64,000 bases of DNA from Desulfitobacterium hafniense DCB-2 (GCF_000021925.1 NC_011830.1:3507001-3571000); one strand, 5' to 3'. Shown: positions 26,880-35,628, counted from the stretch's first letter. The notes: generated from the sequence alone by a model not told the origin. Numbers and translations: made by a program.

Positions 26880-27203
26880 TTAGTTCTCGGACGGCTCCTC
26901 TGAAAAAAGAACTGTCAGGTAATCCCTGGCCCCATTCAATATACGATAAACTGAAACGAATTCTCCCTCGATCTTGTAAAATACCAGATAAGCTCCACAA
27001 ACAAGAAAACGATAATCCGTTTTTAAATTAATCTTTGCACCAAGCGAGACTCCCATTTCGGGAAAATCAGCCAAATTCTCTATTTTGGAATAAATGACAG
27101 CTCCCATCTGTATAGCTGCTTCTGGATTATCCTCGGCGATGTAGGTTTTTATTTCCTGCACATCAGCAATGGCCATAGGATTGATTCTAATTTTGTATTT
27201 CAC
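26880..27203 (-). CDS. RelE/ParE family toxin
   Basis: A 107-aa type II toxin of the ParE/RelE superfamily. It starts YKIRINPMAIADVQEIKTYI, a typical first strand and helix pair; the core is NLADFPEMGVSLG and the C-terminal strand is YLVFYKIEGEFVSVYRILNG, followed by ARDY. Whether it acts on gyrase (ParE) or mRNA (RelE) cannot be decided by eye. It lies two bases after the antitoxin gene, in the usual antitoxin-toxin order. Confidence 0.9.
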   Translation of the reverse strand: MKYKIRINPMAIADVQEIKTYIAEDNPEAAIQMGAVIYSKIENLADFPEMGVSLGAKINLKTDYRFLVCGAYLVFYKIEGEFVSVYRILNGARDYLTVLFSEEPSEN

Positions 27204-27205
27204 CC

Positions 27206-27454
27206 TCAGACCTCCAATGCTTTCTTGAGGTCATCAAGGGTCCTCCATTCCTTTCCAGTTTCAATGATATCCTCCGCTTCAGCAAGCTTTGATAAAAGTT
27301 TAACTACAGCCTGTTGCCTTTCATATTCCTGTATATCCATAAGCACGTAACGGCCTCTGCCGTTTTTAGTCAAAAAAACAGGCTCCCCAACCTGGCAGGA
27401 ACGAAGAACTTCGTTATAATTTCTCAAGTCTGAAACCGGTTTAATATTGGGCAT
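27206..27454 (-). CDS. Phd/YefM family antitoxin
   Basis: An 82-aa antitoxin: PNIKPVSDLRNYNEVLRSC, EPVFLTKNGRGRYVLMDIQE and YERQQAV are the Phd/YefM fold that binds operator DNA. The C-terminus (EAEDIIETGKEWRTLDDLKK) should wrap the toxin. It is the first gene of the pair and probably autoregulates it. Start is ATG 27454 with GGAGGTGTAAAGA upstream. Confidence 0.9.
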   Translation of the reverse strand: MPNIKPVSDLRNYNEVLRSCQVGEPVFLTKNGRGRYVLMDIQEYERQQAVVKLLSKLAEAEDIIETGKEWRTLDDLKKALEV

Positions 27455-27590
27455 TCTTTACACCTCCACAGTTTTTTGTGTTGTAATTATTATATGCAAA
27501 TACTTCGTAAAATTCAATGTTATATTTAGCAGCAAATTCTCAATTCATCCCGCTTTTATGTATGTTCAATTGGAACAAATAATCATTCTT

Positions 27591-27766
27591 CTCTGCCCCC
27601 ATCCCCGTTAAGGCCCGGCTCATAATTCGTAATCGATTCCGAATTTGCCCCGCACCATACCAACAAATACCCCACAAAATCCCAGCCCAATATACACAGG
27701 AGACTGTCACTGTGGCAGTCCCCTGTGTATTACTTTTCAAATGACAAAGCCTCACGCCAATAGTAA
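27591..27766. repeat. Intergenic repeat copy A, with displaced 3' end of the RACE gene
   Basis: It contains the 20-bp near-palindrome ATTCGTAATCGATTCCGAAT (27625-27644), a hairpin ACACAGGAGACTGTC with its complement (27694-27727), and 23 bases matching the end of the RACE gene (ACTTTTCAAATGACAAAGCC, 27732-27751). On the minus strand the last part reads EALSFEK-stop, as in the intact gene at 37746. Copies B (35629-35760) and C (37703-37768) share parts. An 88-codon open frame across this region is an artefact of the repeat. Confidence 0.75.
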
Positions 27767-27786
27767 AGCTCTTCATATTCCATTGC

Positions 27787-28365
27787 TTAAGTATAAAACC
27801 TTTCATTCAGCTTGATTAAACCTAAAAGAGGGCCTTGTTCGTAATTTTCTTGGGGATAAAGGCTTTTAAATTCGTTATATTTTTTCATCAATACCGGAAT
27901 CGCATCTTCATCAGCAATAAACCCAAGTGCAATACAAACAAGCGATGATGCGTATGGGGACCTTATTTCATCAAACATTTCCAACAGCGTCTTTGCATAA
28001 TCTTTACCGGTGTTGGCGAGTATTTTAACTGCATTTTCGATGAACACATCATTGAGACTTGTTTTAAGCAGCTCCAATATTCTTGGGATGATTAGCTCTT
28101 CTTGCTCCATAGCTTTTTGCAGAACCAGATGAGAATTTAGCGGCTCGCACTTCCCTTTTAACCTTTTCAGGAGCATATCAAGATCGTTCTCACGAAGAAT
28201 TTCTTCTCTTTCTTCGTCTGCCCTTTCATCATATTTCCGTACAACATCAGCTGCGACTTCAGACAATTCGGGAATTTCGATCTGACCATATACAAATTGT
28301 TGGGCCGTCAGGTTCTTTACCGGATTGTCTTTGAAGAATTTTGGAGTCAATATATTTTTATACAT
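27787..28365 (-). CDS. Hypothetical HEAT-repeat-like protein
   Basis: A 192-aa protein starting MYKNILTPKFFKDNPVKNLT. The C-terminal two thirds are helical pairs resembling HEAT repeats (LIIPRILELLKTSLNDVFIE, NAVKILANTGKDYAKTLLEM, SLVCIALGFIADEDAIPVLM). These usually act as protein-binding scaffolds. ATG at 28365 was chosen because GAGGTGG lies five bases upstream; a GTG three codons earlier overlaps that site. It lies about 240 bases beyond the last gene of the STAND/radical SAM operon on the same strand, so it may be co-expressed. I recognise no specific family. Confidence 0.65.
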   Translation of the reverse strand: MYKNILTPKFFKDNPVKNLTAQQFVYGQIEIPELSEVAADVVRKYDERADEEREEILRENDLDMLLKRLKGKCEPLNSHLVLQKAMEQEELIIPRILELLKTSLNDVFIENAVKILANTGKDYAKTLLEMFDEIRSPYASSLVCIALGFIADEDAIPVLMKKYNEFKSLYPQENYEQGPLLGLIKLNERFYT

Positions 28366-28477
28366 ATGTACCACCTCAGTTTAAACTAACTTTGCTTATT
28401 ACTGGTGTCCTCTTGGCAGCAGGGTCTGAAACGGCCGCCTACACACAGGCCAATTTTCTATCTGTGGCTTTCAATCT

Positions 28478-28504
28478 CAGTTGCTTATAATTTGTAAGCA
28501 ACTG
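28478..28504. repeat. Inverted repeat between the 307-aa gene and the HEAT-like gene
   Basis: CAGTTGCTTA (28478-28487) and TAAGCAACTG (28495-28504) form a perfect 10-bp stem with a 7-base loop. No T-run follows on either strand. It could be a weak terminator, a processing site or an operator for the HEAT-like gene. Confidence 0.5.
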
Positions 28505-28602
28505 AAATCCTTCTTCAATTTTGCAAGCCGGTACGCAGCTCCTCCTAGCGCAGTGACCTGTTATTCATTCATCTGTTCCAGTGAATCATAGGGTTTTCTT
28601 GT

Positions 28603-29526
28603 TCAGCAATATTGGACCCAATCCGGCTGATTTTCTCCAACCGCCTTTTCCACACTGCTGATCCAGTCCGCGACCTGTTGGAGCCTTATCTGCAATTCCT
28701 CTAGCCCGATCTCCCCGTCTTCCGCATCGTCCCACAGATTGCTAAGTGCGCATTTCACTCCCTCTTCCGGAAAAAATATACTATCATGATGTAAATTTCT
28801 CATAAGAGCCCCTTCGCCGTCCTTAGCGCACTTACCATTGATAGCGATATGGCGAACCTCCCATCCGTCGACCGTCCGTTCGATTCGATAAACATTCGGA
28901 TGCCCCCACCTTCTCGTATATACGGAGAAGGTCATTTCTTTGTTTAGCGTATCGTCTCCCTTGGTTTCCATCGTCTCTCCCCGCCCTCTTATCTCCTTCA
29001 ACAAGGCCGTAAGCATATGGTAATGATCGTAGAAATCGATTATGTCATTCTCCGGGAGCCTACCGCTATTGATCATCAGCCATTTTGACAGAATTGGCAA
29101 CATACCCCAATGAAGAATCGGAATCACCGGATGTAAGTCAGAAAAAATGCGGCGCAGCCTTTCATGATCAAACGAAAAGCCTTCGCTAGTTTCATAGTCG
29201 TCGTAAAATCTTCCAAAAGACTTTATAAATAAGACCTTGGCAGTTTCCAATTGTCCGAGTGCCTGGTGATGATTCCGAATTATTTTTTGAGCTTCATCCA
29301 GCTTTTCTGTCTTGAGGATAAACTTTCCACTTCTTTGTTCAAAGAAAAAGTCTAAATTATAGGCAATATCCCTTTTCCGAAAATGAAAGACAGTCTCAAT
29401 CTCCGCCACTGTAAACTCACGTGTCACTTCATACTTCTCTTTAAGAATTCCACGTACAATGGAAACTAATAAGTTCCTTCGCCTTGCAGTTGTTTCCGAT
29501 ACCGACATTAGTTCTTCCCCTGTCAT
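28603..29526 (-). CDS. Hypothetical protein, last gene of the STAND/radical SAM operon
   Basis: A 307-aa protein of unknown family. ATG at 29526 follows GGGGGGAG and overlaps the radical SAM stop by ATGA, so it is translationally coupled. The N-terminal 90 residues are helical and basic (TARRRNLLVSIVRGILKEKY, then RKRDIAYNLDFFFEQRSGKF) and could form a winged-helix-like unit, but I see no secure HTH. The middle has FYDHYHMLTALLKEIRGRGE. The C-terminal half (FSVYTRRWGHPNVYRIERTV, then GWEVRHIAINGKC) looks like a beta-rich domain. No membrane segment. Its place directly after the radical SAM gene suggests a role in the same modification or signalling step. Confidence 0.7.
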   Translation of the reverse strand: MTGEELMSVSETTARRRNLLVSIVRGILKEKYEVTREFTVAEIETVFHFRKRDIAYNLDFFFEQRSGKFILKTEKLDEAQKIIRNHHQALGQLETAKVLFIKSFGRFYDDYETSEGFSFDHERLRRIFSDLHPVIPILHWGMLPILSKWLMINSGRLPENDIIDFYDHYHMLTALLKEIRGRGETMETKGDDTLNKEMTFSVYTRRWGHPNVYRIERTVDGWEVRHIAINGKCAKDGEGALMRNLHHDSIFFPEEGVKCALSNLWDDAEDGEIGLEELQIRLQQVADWISSVEKAVGENQPDWVQYC

Positions 29527-30587
29527 GGCGTTAACTCCCCCCTGCACCTATTAATATTAAAAAACGGGCAGCCACCATGGCACATCCCATAGTTTTCGCA
29601 GGTTTGGCACGCCAAAATGGCATGCCTCTGTGCTCCGGGCCTGCTCAATCTCTCCCGCATTTTAATAAATTCTTCCCCGAATCTCCATCCATCCTGCAGC
29701 GAATGCCTTCTTAAATCAATTCCCTTCCCGGAGATATCATTCATGAATGAGCACGGATACAGGAGCAGATTTTCTGAGATATAAGCAGAAAACCTTGCCG
29801 CCTCACAAAAATCCACAGTCTCCTTCAGCAGACCGTCTCCCATCAGCGGCAAAAACGAAATCATACAGCTGTCAAAGCCGATTTTACAATTCTTGACCTT
29901 CTTCACCATTTCAAAGAAGTCTTTTATTTCGTATCCATCCCTCAGGCACAAGGCGTCAGAAGAATGGACAGGTTTATAATTCAGAAAAACGATGGCATTG
30001 ACGCTTTCCAGCAAATCGGCGTGTTTTTCCAGCAATTCCATCGCCTGGGGGAGGCTTAGTTTATTTAGCATAAAATGGATGTTTACCTTAATTCCGTATG
30101 CGCCGGCCCGTTTAATCACTTCCTGTGCATCAGCATAGGGTTCATACCAGCTGACAGCCATTGCGCCGCAGAATTGTTTCGTCGCCCCATAGATCTCGTC
30201 TGTCATGCCTTGTCCGTTTGTTGTATAGGATGGAACAATCTTATGACTGCGGGTTTTCTGCAAAATCTGCACAAATTGAGGATGCTGGTTCGGGTTTCCC
30301 CCGCCTAAGGCAACCTGTAAAACGCCCGCCTTTTCCGCCTGCTCCATAATAAATTCGTAATCTTCCAGATGGATAAAACTCCCTTGTCTGTTTGAAGCGC
30401 GATAGCAGAAATCACATTCCCGTTCGCAATAATTTGTAATTGCGATATCCAGCAGCTCAGGCCCTATTGCATTAGAAAATGGGTCGCTGCCGTTTTTGCC
30501 ATAGCGGATAAACGTGCCCTCATCCCGATCAAAGCCCAGAATATACCCGCTTTCCCTGCAATTCCGAATCAAGCAGCTTCCCATCAC
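29523..30587 (-). CDS. Radical SAM/SPASM-type protein
   Basis: A 354-aa radical SAM enzyme. The 4Fe-4S cluster motif is CERECDFCY (CxxxCxxC, about 54-61), followed by the GGGNPNQHP loop that binds SAM. The C-terminus has a Cys-rich auxiliary-cluster region (CQTCENYGMCHGGCP, about 328-342) typical of SPASM-type enzymes that modify ribosomal peptides or act as protein maturases. It overlaps its neighbours on both sides by ATGA. The preceding gene encodes a small protein with a conserved KIRxGFVxNSSS N-terminus, a natural candidate substrate. The substrate is otherwise unknown. Confidence 0.9.
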   Translation of the reverse strand: MMGSCLIRNCRESGYILGFDRDEGTFIRYGKNGSDPFSNAIGPELLDIAITNYCERECDFCYRASNRQGSFIHLEDYEFIMEQAEKAGVLQVALGGGNPNQHPQFVQILQKTRSHKIVPSYTTNGQGMTDEIYGATKQFCGAMAVSWYEPYADAQEVIKRAGAYGIKVNIHFMLNKLSLPQAMELLEKHADLLESVNAIVFLNYKPVHSSDALCLRDGYEIKDFFEMVKKVKNCKIGFDSCMISFLPLMGDGLLKETVDFCEAARFSAYISENLLLYPCSFMNDISGKGIDLRRHSLQDGWRFGEEFIKMRERLSRPGAQRHAILACQTCENYGMCHGGCPFFNINRCRGELTP

Positions 30588-31000
30588 CAGCCACCGATCT
30601 TGCCGTTAAAATACAAGTCATCTTCACAAATCAGAAAGCTTTCCATACAAAAATAGACTTCCGCAGCCGAATATCCATCGGAGTGAAGTTTTCCATAATA
30701 CACCTTTCTGTTTTCGGCCAGCAGCTTTTCGACGATTCGGATTGTCTCTTCATCGTAAGATTCTTCTTGCAGAAATTCCGCTACGCTGCCATATGCTGTT
30801 CGGGACTCTTTCATGTATTTCATAATATCCTGTTTGTTCTCCTCTACCGCTTCGTAAAGTTCTTCAAAAATCCGACTCATCGGAGACGGTCCTTCGACCC
30901 CGATGCCTTTGATGAAACCCTCTTTATCTAAGTCATCCTTCATGGAAATAATAAAAGAGGTAGAGGAACTGTTTGTTACAAAGCCCTGCCTGATCTTCAT
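30584..31000 (-). CDS. Small protein with KIRxGFVxNSSSxSF N-terminal element
   Basis: A 138-aa protein. The first 18 residues (MKIRQGFVTNSSSTSFII) are a Ser/Thr-rich element that I recognise as recurring at the start of many otherwise unrelated small bacterial proteins; its job is not established to my knowledge. The rest is acidic and helical, with two Cys close together near the end (YFCMESFLICEDD). It overlaps the radical SAM gene downstream and the 133-aa gene upstream. Candidate roles are a substrate of the radical SAM enzyme or an adaptor of the STAND protein; neither is shown by the sequence. Confidence 0.75.
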   Translation of the reverse strand: MKIRQGFVTNSSSTSFIISMKDDLDKEGFIKGIGVEGPSPMSRIFEELYEAVEENKQDIMKYMKESRTAYGSVAEFLQEESYDEETIRIVEKLLAENRKVYYGKLHSDGYSAAEVYFCMESFLICEDDLYFNGKIGGW

Positions 31001-31398
31001 AATTCAATTTCCTCCAATGCCTGATTCAGGATATCGATACCCTTATCTTCATATTCGATCAAAGAGCGGGTATTATAGTTGGACAGATCTATGTTCAGCT
31101 TAAACAAGGTTTGCTGTTCGTTCAAATCTATAAACTCCATATGGGCCCAATCCAATAGCTCTTTTTTGTATAAGTAATCGGCAAAGCTATCATATTCCTG
31201 TCCATAGTAGGTCAGATATTCCTTTTTCAAGTCTCTGGCATATTGAAAAAAAGACTGAAAGATCCTCTTGGTATAGAATTCGGCAAAGGAACCCTTTTGC
31301 AGGTGTAATGCAGAGGATATCCTTTTTTCAAGTTCAGCATAAGCGAAGCTATCGTCAGCTATGCAATAATATTCACCTGCTAATTTAAGTATCCGCAT
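30997..31398 (-). CDS. Hypothetical 133-aa protein of the STAND operon
   Basis: ATG at 31398 was chosen because GGAGG is five bases upstream; longer frames run into the STAND gene. The protein starts MRILKLAGEYYCIADDSFAY and is acidic and aromatic-rich (FFQYARDLKKEYLTYYGQEY). It ends LNQALEEIEL, with its stop overlapping the next start (ATGA). No family was recognised. It lies 13 bases after the STAND gene, so it belongs to the same transcript and could be an immunity-type or adaptor protein. Confidence 0.72.
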   Translation of the reverse strand: MRILKLAGEYYCIADDSFAYAELEKRISSALHLQKGSFAEFYTKRIFQSFFQYARDLKKEYLTYYGQEYDSFADYLYKKELLDWAHMEFIDLNEQQTLFKLNIDLSNYNTRSLIEYEDKGIDILNQALEEIEL

Positions 31399-31411
31399 GT
31401 TATCCTCCGGA

Positions 31412-34201
31412 TTAATCGAACAGCAATTTTGAAAACAGCTCCCTACCACCAGGTATATCCCGGCAAAAGCTGTTTTCCTGAGCCAGCCGTTCTATTCTCT
31501 GATCCCATGGCTCACCTTTCCTGAATTTTTCAAGATGTTGCAGAATCTCCTTAACATTGCCTAAAATCAAGCTGCTTTGGTGTCGGTTCATTTCTTCCAG
31601 AATGCGCACAGCCACTTCCGGTGACACTTCATAGAGCTTGCACCATAAATCCAACGCGCCCCGGTTCTCCAGTTCAAGTAAATAAATGCTCAGTCGATAC
31701 CACTCAGAATGGCGCACATTCCAAGCATCATCATTTACGTCTTCCGCAATGCGCTGGATCATCCTGTTAAAAGGCCATACAGACTCTGGCCGAGGATTGT
31801 TATAAGCACCTTTCTTCTCACGGTAGACACCAAACATCCTTTTAATAAAAGCATCATACAAGTCTATTTTTTCGGCAAGCACATCCAGCGCCTCGAACAG
31901 CAAACGGATATTAATCTTACCAAAAAACTCACAATCATATTTGCCAAGCAGATCATGAACAACTTTTTCCGCATGAGGCCCATTCGCCACAAGTTGCATC
32001 CTCCAGGCTTCCTTATCATGAGCGGTAAAATGACGATCCTCCAGCCCCCATATATAGAGCCAGTAGAGATTTTCGTATTCAGGAAGAGCTTCGATGATCG
32101 GCAATAAATCCTCCTGCGATTCAGTTCGCGCCAAATAGAAAATGTATTTTTGAACGCCTTCCCTGATTGTCAGATTTTCTTCATTCATCTGATCCCAGAA
32201 CGATAGAAAGGCATCCTGCTCCGCAAGATGGGTCAAAATATAGTTTGTAATACAGAAGTCCCGGAATTCATCAAATGTAAAACTGATCACTATAGTATTT
32301 TTCATCAACATACCTGTTTTCAATATCTGCTCGTCCTTGAATATCACCTCGTTATCCAGCATTTGATAGAGCAGCTCTTGCTCAGATTTGTTGAAAATTC
32401 CGGAGGGGACATTAAAGAACGTTTTTTTACGAATCATATATTCCGAAATTTTATCAAGCAAGGTATACAAAGAATCCTGAGGATTTAAGACCGGCTGATC
32501 CTTTTGATATTCCTGTGATTTTAGATTCAAATACTGCCGGAATACATCATATTTGTAAACATCATAGACGTAGATTTGCTTCTTGCCCTCATTTGCTTCG
32601 CAGAAAAATCGCAGCAGCAGCACATCACTCGTTAAGGCATCATAGAATCGATTTGTTAATGTATTCTCTCTGATCGTGATCCCGAAAAAGTTCAGGTACC
32701 CTCGGAAGATCCGCCCCTTGAAGTCGTCGCTCCTCTGCCACATATCGATATGTTTATATGCCCTTGAATACGTTCCTTCCTCGATCACCTCAAACCGCTC
32801 CTTCAGGAACTCGTTCCGGGTGGTCATGATCACTTTGATATATGGGTAGGCCTGACATTCCTCAAGAAAATCCCGTATGCACTGGCCAAAGTTCTTCACC
32901 AGCGAATTCTCGTTTAAACCATCGATGATGACGACGAGGGGCTTCTTGGTACGATTCCATTCCCGGCGGAGAATTTTATTCCCATAAGAGAACGAATACA
33001 CCCCGTCCAGCGACAGCTTTTGCTTGAGAAGCGCTATTGGATTTTCCCTGAAATCATAGGCATTAAAATATAACGCGCAATAGCCTTTTCTCATCAGAAA
33101 ATTCGCTGTGAAGTCACATACGAAGTTGGTTTTGCCCTGACCGGCGTCTTTGGTTAGCAGAATATATTTCTTTTCTATAAAGTCGATATTGTCTTTTATG
33201 TCAGATAAGTAGTATTTAACGGAATTATTGAGACTGTTCTGTCTGAGATCATAACTCTCCTCCAGACTGGAAGTATCAGAGTAGAAATATTTATCTAATT
33301 CCGCCAACAAGGAAATCCCATCTGAAACCCGGTCCCCCAGGCAACTATGTAATGGTTCCAATTCCGTCACTGAAAAGTTTTCAGTCAGATCGGAAAAATC
33401 AATTTCCTGTTTACCTTGCTTTCCAAGATAAAAATTAACATTTTTAAAATCAAGCATCTTCGCATCACGGATCGCCTTCTTCAAAAACAACATAGGGTCT
33501 GCAAAATATCGGAGGTTTTCTTTATAGTCGCCTTCTTCCACAAATATGTCTGCAATATACTTTTTGCTTTTTACGTTTTTATCAATCTGGCTTCTCGTAT
33601 ATTGAACACAGGCCTCTTTCAGCAGCATGTGATATGCATTAGGCTTGAAGTTTTCCTTCGCCAGCAAGTCCTGAAACATCTCCACCGATGACATGCGTAC
33701 GCCCAATGCGCCGCTGCTATTATACGCCTGCATTTGCAGGATGCCGACGATTCTGTGATCGCAGAATACGGGAGAGCCGGACAATCCCTGATAATTGTCC
33801 GCTATTCCAGCCGTAATTGCTGCCAGATGATAATCCCATTCCTCATCCTTTACCGGTGAAATGATGATCCCGGTCCCCCGCACATGATGCTCACATTGCT
33901 GGGATGTAATAAACCCACTGACCGACCATCTGGATTCTTCATCCAAGACCTCATCATCGGAAAAAATATCAGCTATACAGTAGCTATCATCGGAATTGCC
34001 GATCTCCAGCACTACTGCCACATTATTCTCATTTACGACGCAGGACTCTTCTTCTTTGCCACCGACCCACACCGTATGGCGCTCTCCACAGGTCACATGC
34101 CTGGGAGTCAGCACGAGATTTCTCCCGATCATGATCCCGGTTCCGTATTCAATACACTCTTCTCTAAGATAAGAACGTACCTTGACTATATATTTCTCCA
34201 T
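31412..34201 (-). CDS. Trypsin-like protease fused to NACHT/STAND ATPase
   Basis: A 929-aa protein. Residues 1-185 form a trypsin-like serine protease: His in LTPRHVTCG (H35), a probable Asp around 71-78, and Ser in YQGLSGSPVF (S141). A linker of about 140 residues leads to a NACHT-type NTPase: Walker A LLTKDAGQGKTNF (about 348-360), Walker B PLVVIIDGLNEN (about 421-432) and a sensor VIMTTRNEFL. The remaining 400 residues are helical and would serve as sensor, as in STAND proteins. Such proteins detect an invader feature, oligomerise and activate the fused effector. The MBL hydrolase gene is 12 bases upstream. Antiviral STAND (Avs/AVAST) loci also pair MBL and trypsin-like proteins with STAND ATPases. 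Confidence 0.88.
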   Translation of the reverse strand: MEKYIVKVRSYLREECIEYGTGIMIGRNLVLTPRHVTCGERHTVWVGGKEEESCVVNENNVAVVLEIGNSDDSYCIADIFSDDEVLDEESRWSVSGFITSQQCEHHVRGTGIIISPVKDEEWDYHLAAITAGIADNYQGLSGSPVFCDHRIVGILQMQAYNSSGALGVRMSSVEMFQDLLAKENFKPNAYHMLLKEACVQYTRSQIDKNVKSKKYIADIFVEEGDYKENLRYFADPMLFLKKAIRDAKMLDFKNVNFYLGKQGKQEIDFSDLTENFSVTELEPLHSCLGDRVSDGISLLAELDKYFYSDTSSLEESYDLRQNSLNNSVKYYLSDIKDNIDFIEKKYILLTKDAGQGKTNFVCDFTANFLMRKGYCALYFNAYDFRENPIALLKQKLSLDGVYSFSYGNKILRREWNRTKKPLVVIIDGLNENSLVKNFGQCIRDFLEECQAYPYIKVIMTTRNEFLKERFEVIEEGTYSRAYKHIDMWQRSDDFKGRIFRGYLNFFGITIRENTLTNRFYDALTSDVLLLRFFCEANEGKKQIYVYDVYKYDVFRQYLNLKSQEYQKDQPVLNPQDSLYTLLDKISEYMIRKKTFFNVPSGIFNKSEQELLYQMLDNEVIFKDEQILKTGMLMKNTIVISFTFDEFRDFCITNYILTHLAEQDAFLSFWDQMNEENLTIREGVQKYIFYLARTESQEDLLPIIEALPEYENLYWLYIWGLEDRHFTAHDKEAWRMQLVANGPHAEKVVHDLLGKYDCEFFGKINIRLLFEALDVLAEKIDLYDAFIKRMFGVYREKKGAYNNPRPESVWPFNRMIQRIAEDVNDDAWNVRHSEWYRLSIYLLELENRGALDLWCKLYEVSPEVAVRILEEMNRHQSSLILGNVKEILQHLEKFRKGEPWDQRIERLAQENSFCRDIPGGRELFSKLLFD

Positions 34202-34213
34202 ACCTATTTCCCT

Positions 34214-35395
34214 TTACAATCTGATTTCCCGGTACCCAAACATCGCTGAATATCCGTATTTTTCCTGCATATCCATCAGCTCTTGTTTCTGTTTAATGTC
34301 GTAGTTAAAACATATGGTTTTATTTCCGGCTAGAATAGCTCTAGCCAACAGGTCATTTTCCGGATGCCGGTTTTGCTTTCCGCCGTCCGTCGATATGAGA
34401 AGCGTTCTCCCCTTTGCTTTCTCCAGCAACTTTATATTCGGTTTGGTCGTACCATGATGAGATATCTTAATCAGATCATACTCATCCGTCAAAAACTCCG
34501 CCCAACTGTCGCTATCCGAGTCTCCGCTAAACAACAGCTTCGTACCCTTATATTCAATTTCGATTACAACGGACGCATTATTTACCTCGTTCATCGGCGC
34601 CAGTGTAGATGTACCAACCCAGCGCTCAAGCCGCGGCTCTGAAGCCGAAATATATTCCTCCAAACAGCCCGGTTCTATTTGCAACTCCATTAATCGCTCA
34701 AACAATGCTGCAAATTCCATATCTTCCGAAAGCTCATAGTGGATGCCAAAATTCCGGATCATCTCAATATTCAATTTGTGGGCAAGCCTGTTCAAGGACG
34801 ATTCGTTTGGTGACAACACGATCAGTTTGCATTCTCCAATTTGAATGGAATGATCGACCAGCTGATTCCTGTTGTCAGCATTTCTTTTAACGACTCGGTC
34901 TGCAAACTGTGCGTTTAACCGATATCCGTTCTGAGCGCATAGCTCCTCGAAACTCCTGCTGTGTGCTGCTGATATAGGGCCGACATTGCCATCGCTCTGC
35001 ATGGACAACTGGCCCAAGATCATATTCATCCGTTTCTTTTGCAGCTCCCCGATTGCCGCCCGTTTTCTCTCCTGGAATTCATCCCGCATAAATAGCGTGT
35101 TAAAAAATCCGTTGAACCAAATATTTTCCACCTCAATAATATGAGGCGCATTTGCGGGACCGTTCTCACGTAAAAATGCGATCGCTCCTTCTAGATGATC
35201 CTGATCTATGTGCGTAATCAACATCAGTATCACACGGCGGCCCTTATGCTTTAATTGAGTCAATAAGGGCTTCAGCTCGGATTCGTATGTGGACTTATAG
35301 CCACAGTCGACCAGGATACATTCCCCGTTGTCGAATTCCACAACAAAACAGTCTCCGGCTTTGGCGGGAAGAAAATGTACTATGCAATTGCCCAC
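34214..35395 (-). CDS. MBL-fold metallo-hydrolase (ComEC/Rec2-like), first gene of the operon
   Basis: A 393-aa metallo-beta-lactamase-fold protein. Metal-binding motifs are intact: THIDQDHLEG (about 60-69), GDSDSDSW (later Asp), and KISHHGTTKPN. The start GNCIVHFLPAKAGDCFVVEF is typical of the ComEC-like MBL group seen in bacterial conflict loci. The insert between motifs is long (about 100-260). GTG at 35395 follows GGAAGGAG. It opens a six-gene operon; no signal peptide or membrane segment, so it is cytoplasmic. It may degrade nucleic acid or a nucleotide, or regulate the protease-STAND protein; the substrate is unknown. Confidence 0.88.
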   Translation of the reverse strand: MGNCIVHFLPAKAGDCFVVEFDNGECILVDCGYKSTYESELKPLLTQLKHKGRRVILMLITHIDQDHLEGAIAFLRENGPANAPHIIEVENIWFNGFFNTLFMRDEFQERKRAAIGELQKKRMNMILGQLSMQSDGNVGPISAAHSRSFEELCAQNGYRLNAQFADRVVKRNADNRNQLVDHSIQIGECKLIVLSPNESSLNRLAHKLNIEMIRNFGIHYELSEDMEFAALFERLMELQIEPGCLEEYISASEPRLERWVGTSTLAPMNEVNNASVVIEIEYKGTKLLFSGDSDSDSWAEFLTDEYDLIKISHHGTTKPNIKLLEKAKGRTLLISTDGGKQNRHPENDLLARAILAGNKTICFNYDIKQKQELMDMQEKYGYSAMFGYREIRL

Positions 35396-35628
35396 AGCAG
35401 CTCCTTCCTTCTATCGGCTGACCGCCGCTATTTATGCAACATTTTTACCTCTACGATTTAACCTTTTGAATAACATCATATGATACCAAACAAATTAAGA
35501 ATTTTCTTATATTATGCCATATTTTGGACTAACATGATAGAGCTGGTAACATCTGAAGCATGACTAATCTTCCTTCATACCCACTAGCAAGCCTGTGACC
35601 GATTAAATTCGGCAAACACCCCGGCTGC

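Noticed and set aside
27540..27806. 88-codon minus-strand frame after the HEAT-like gene
   Set aside because: Runs through the intergenic repeat and its hairpin, lacks a ribosome site, and its translation matches nothing.
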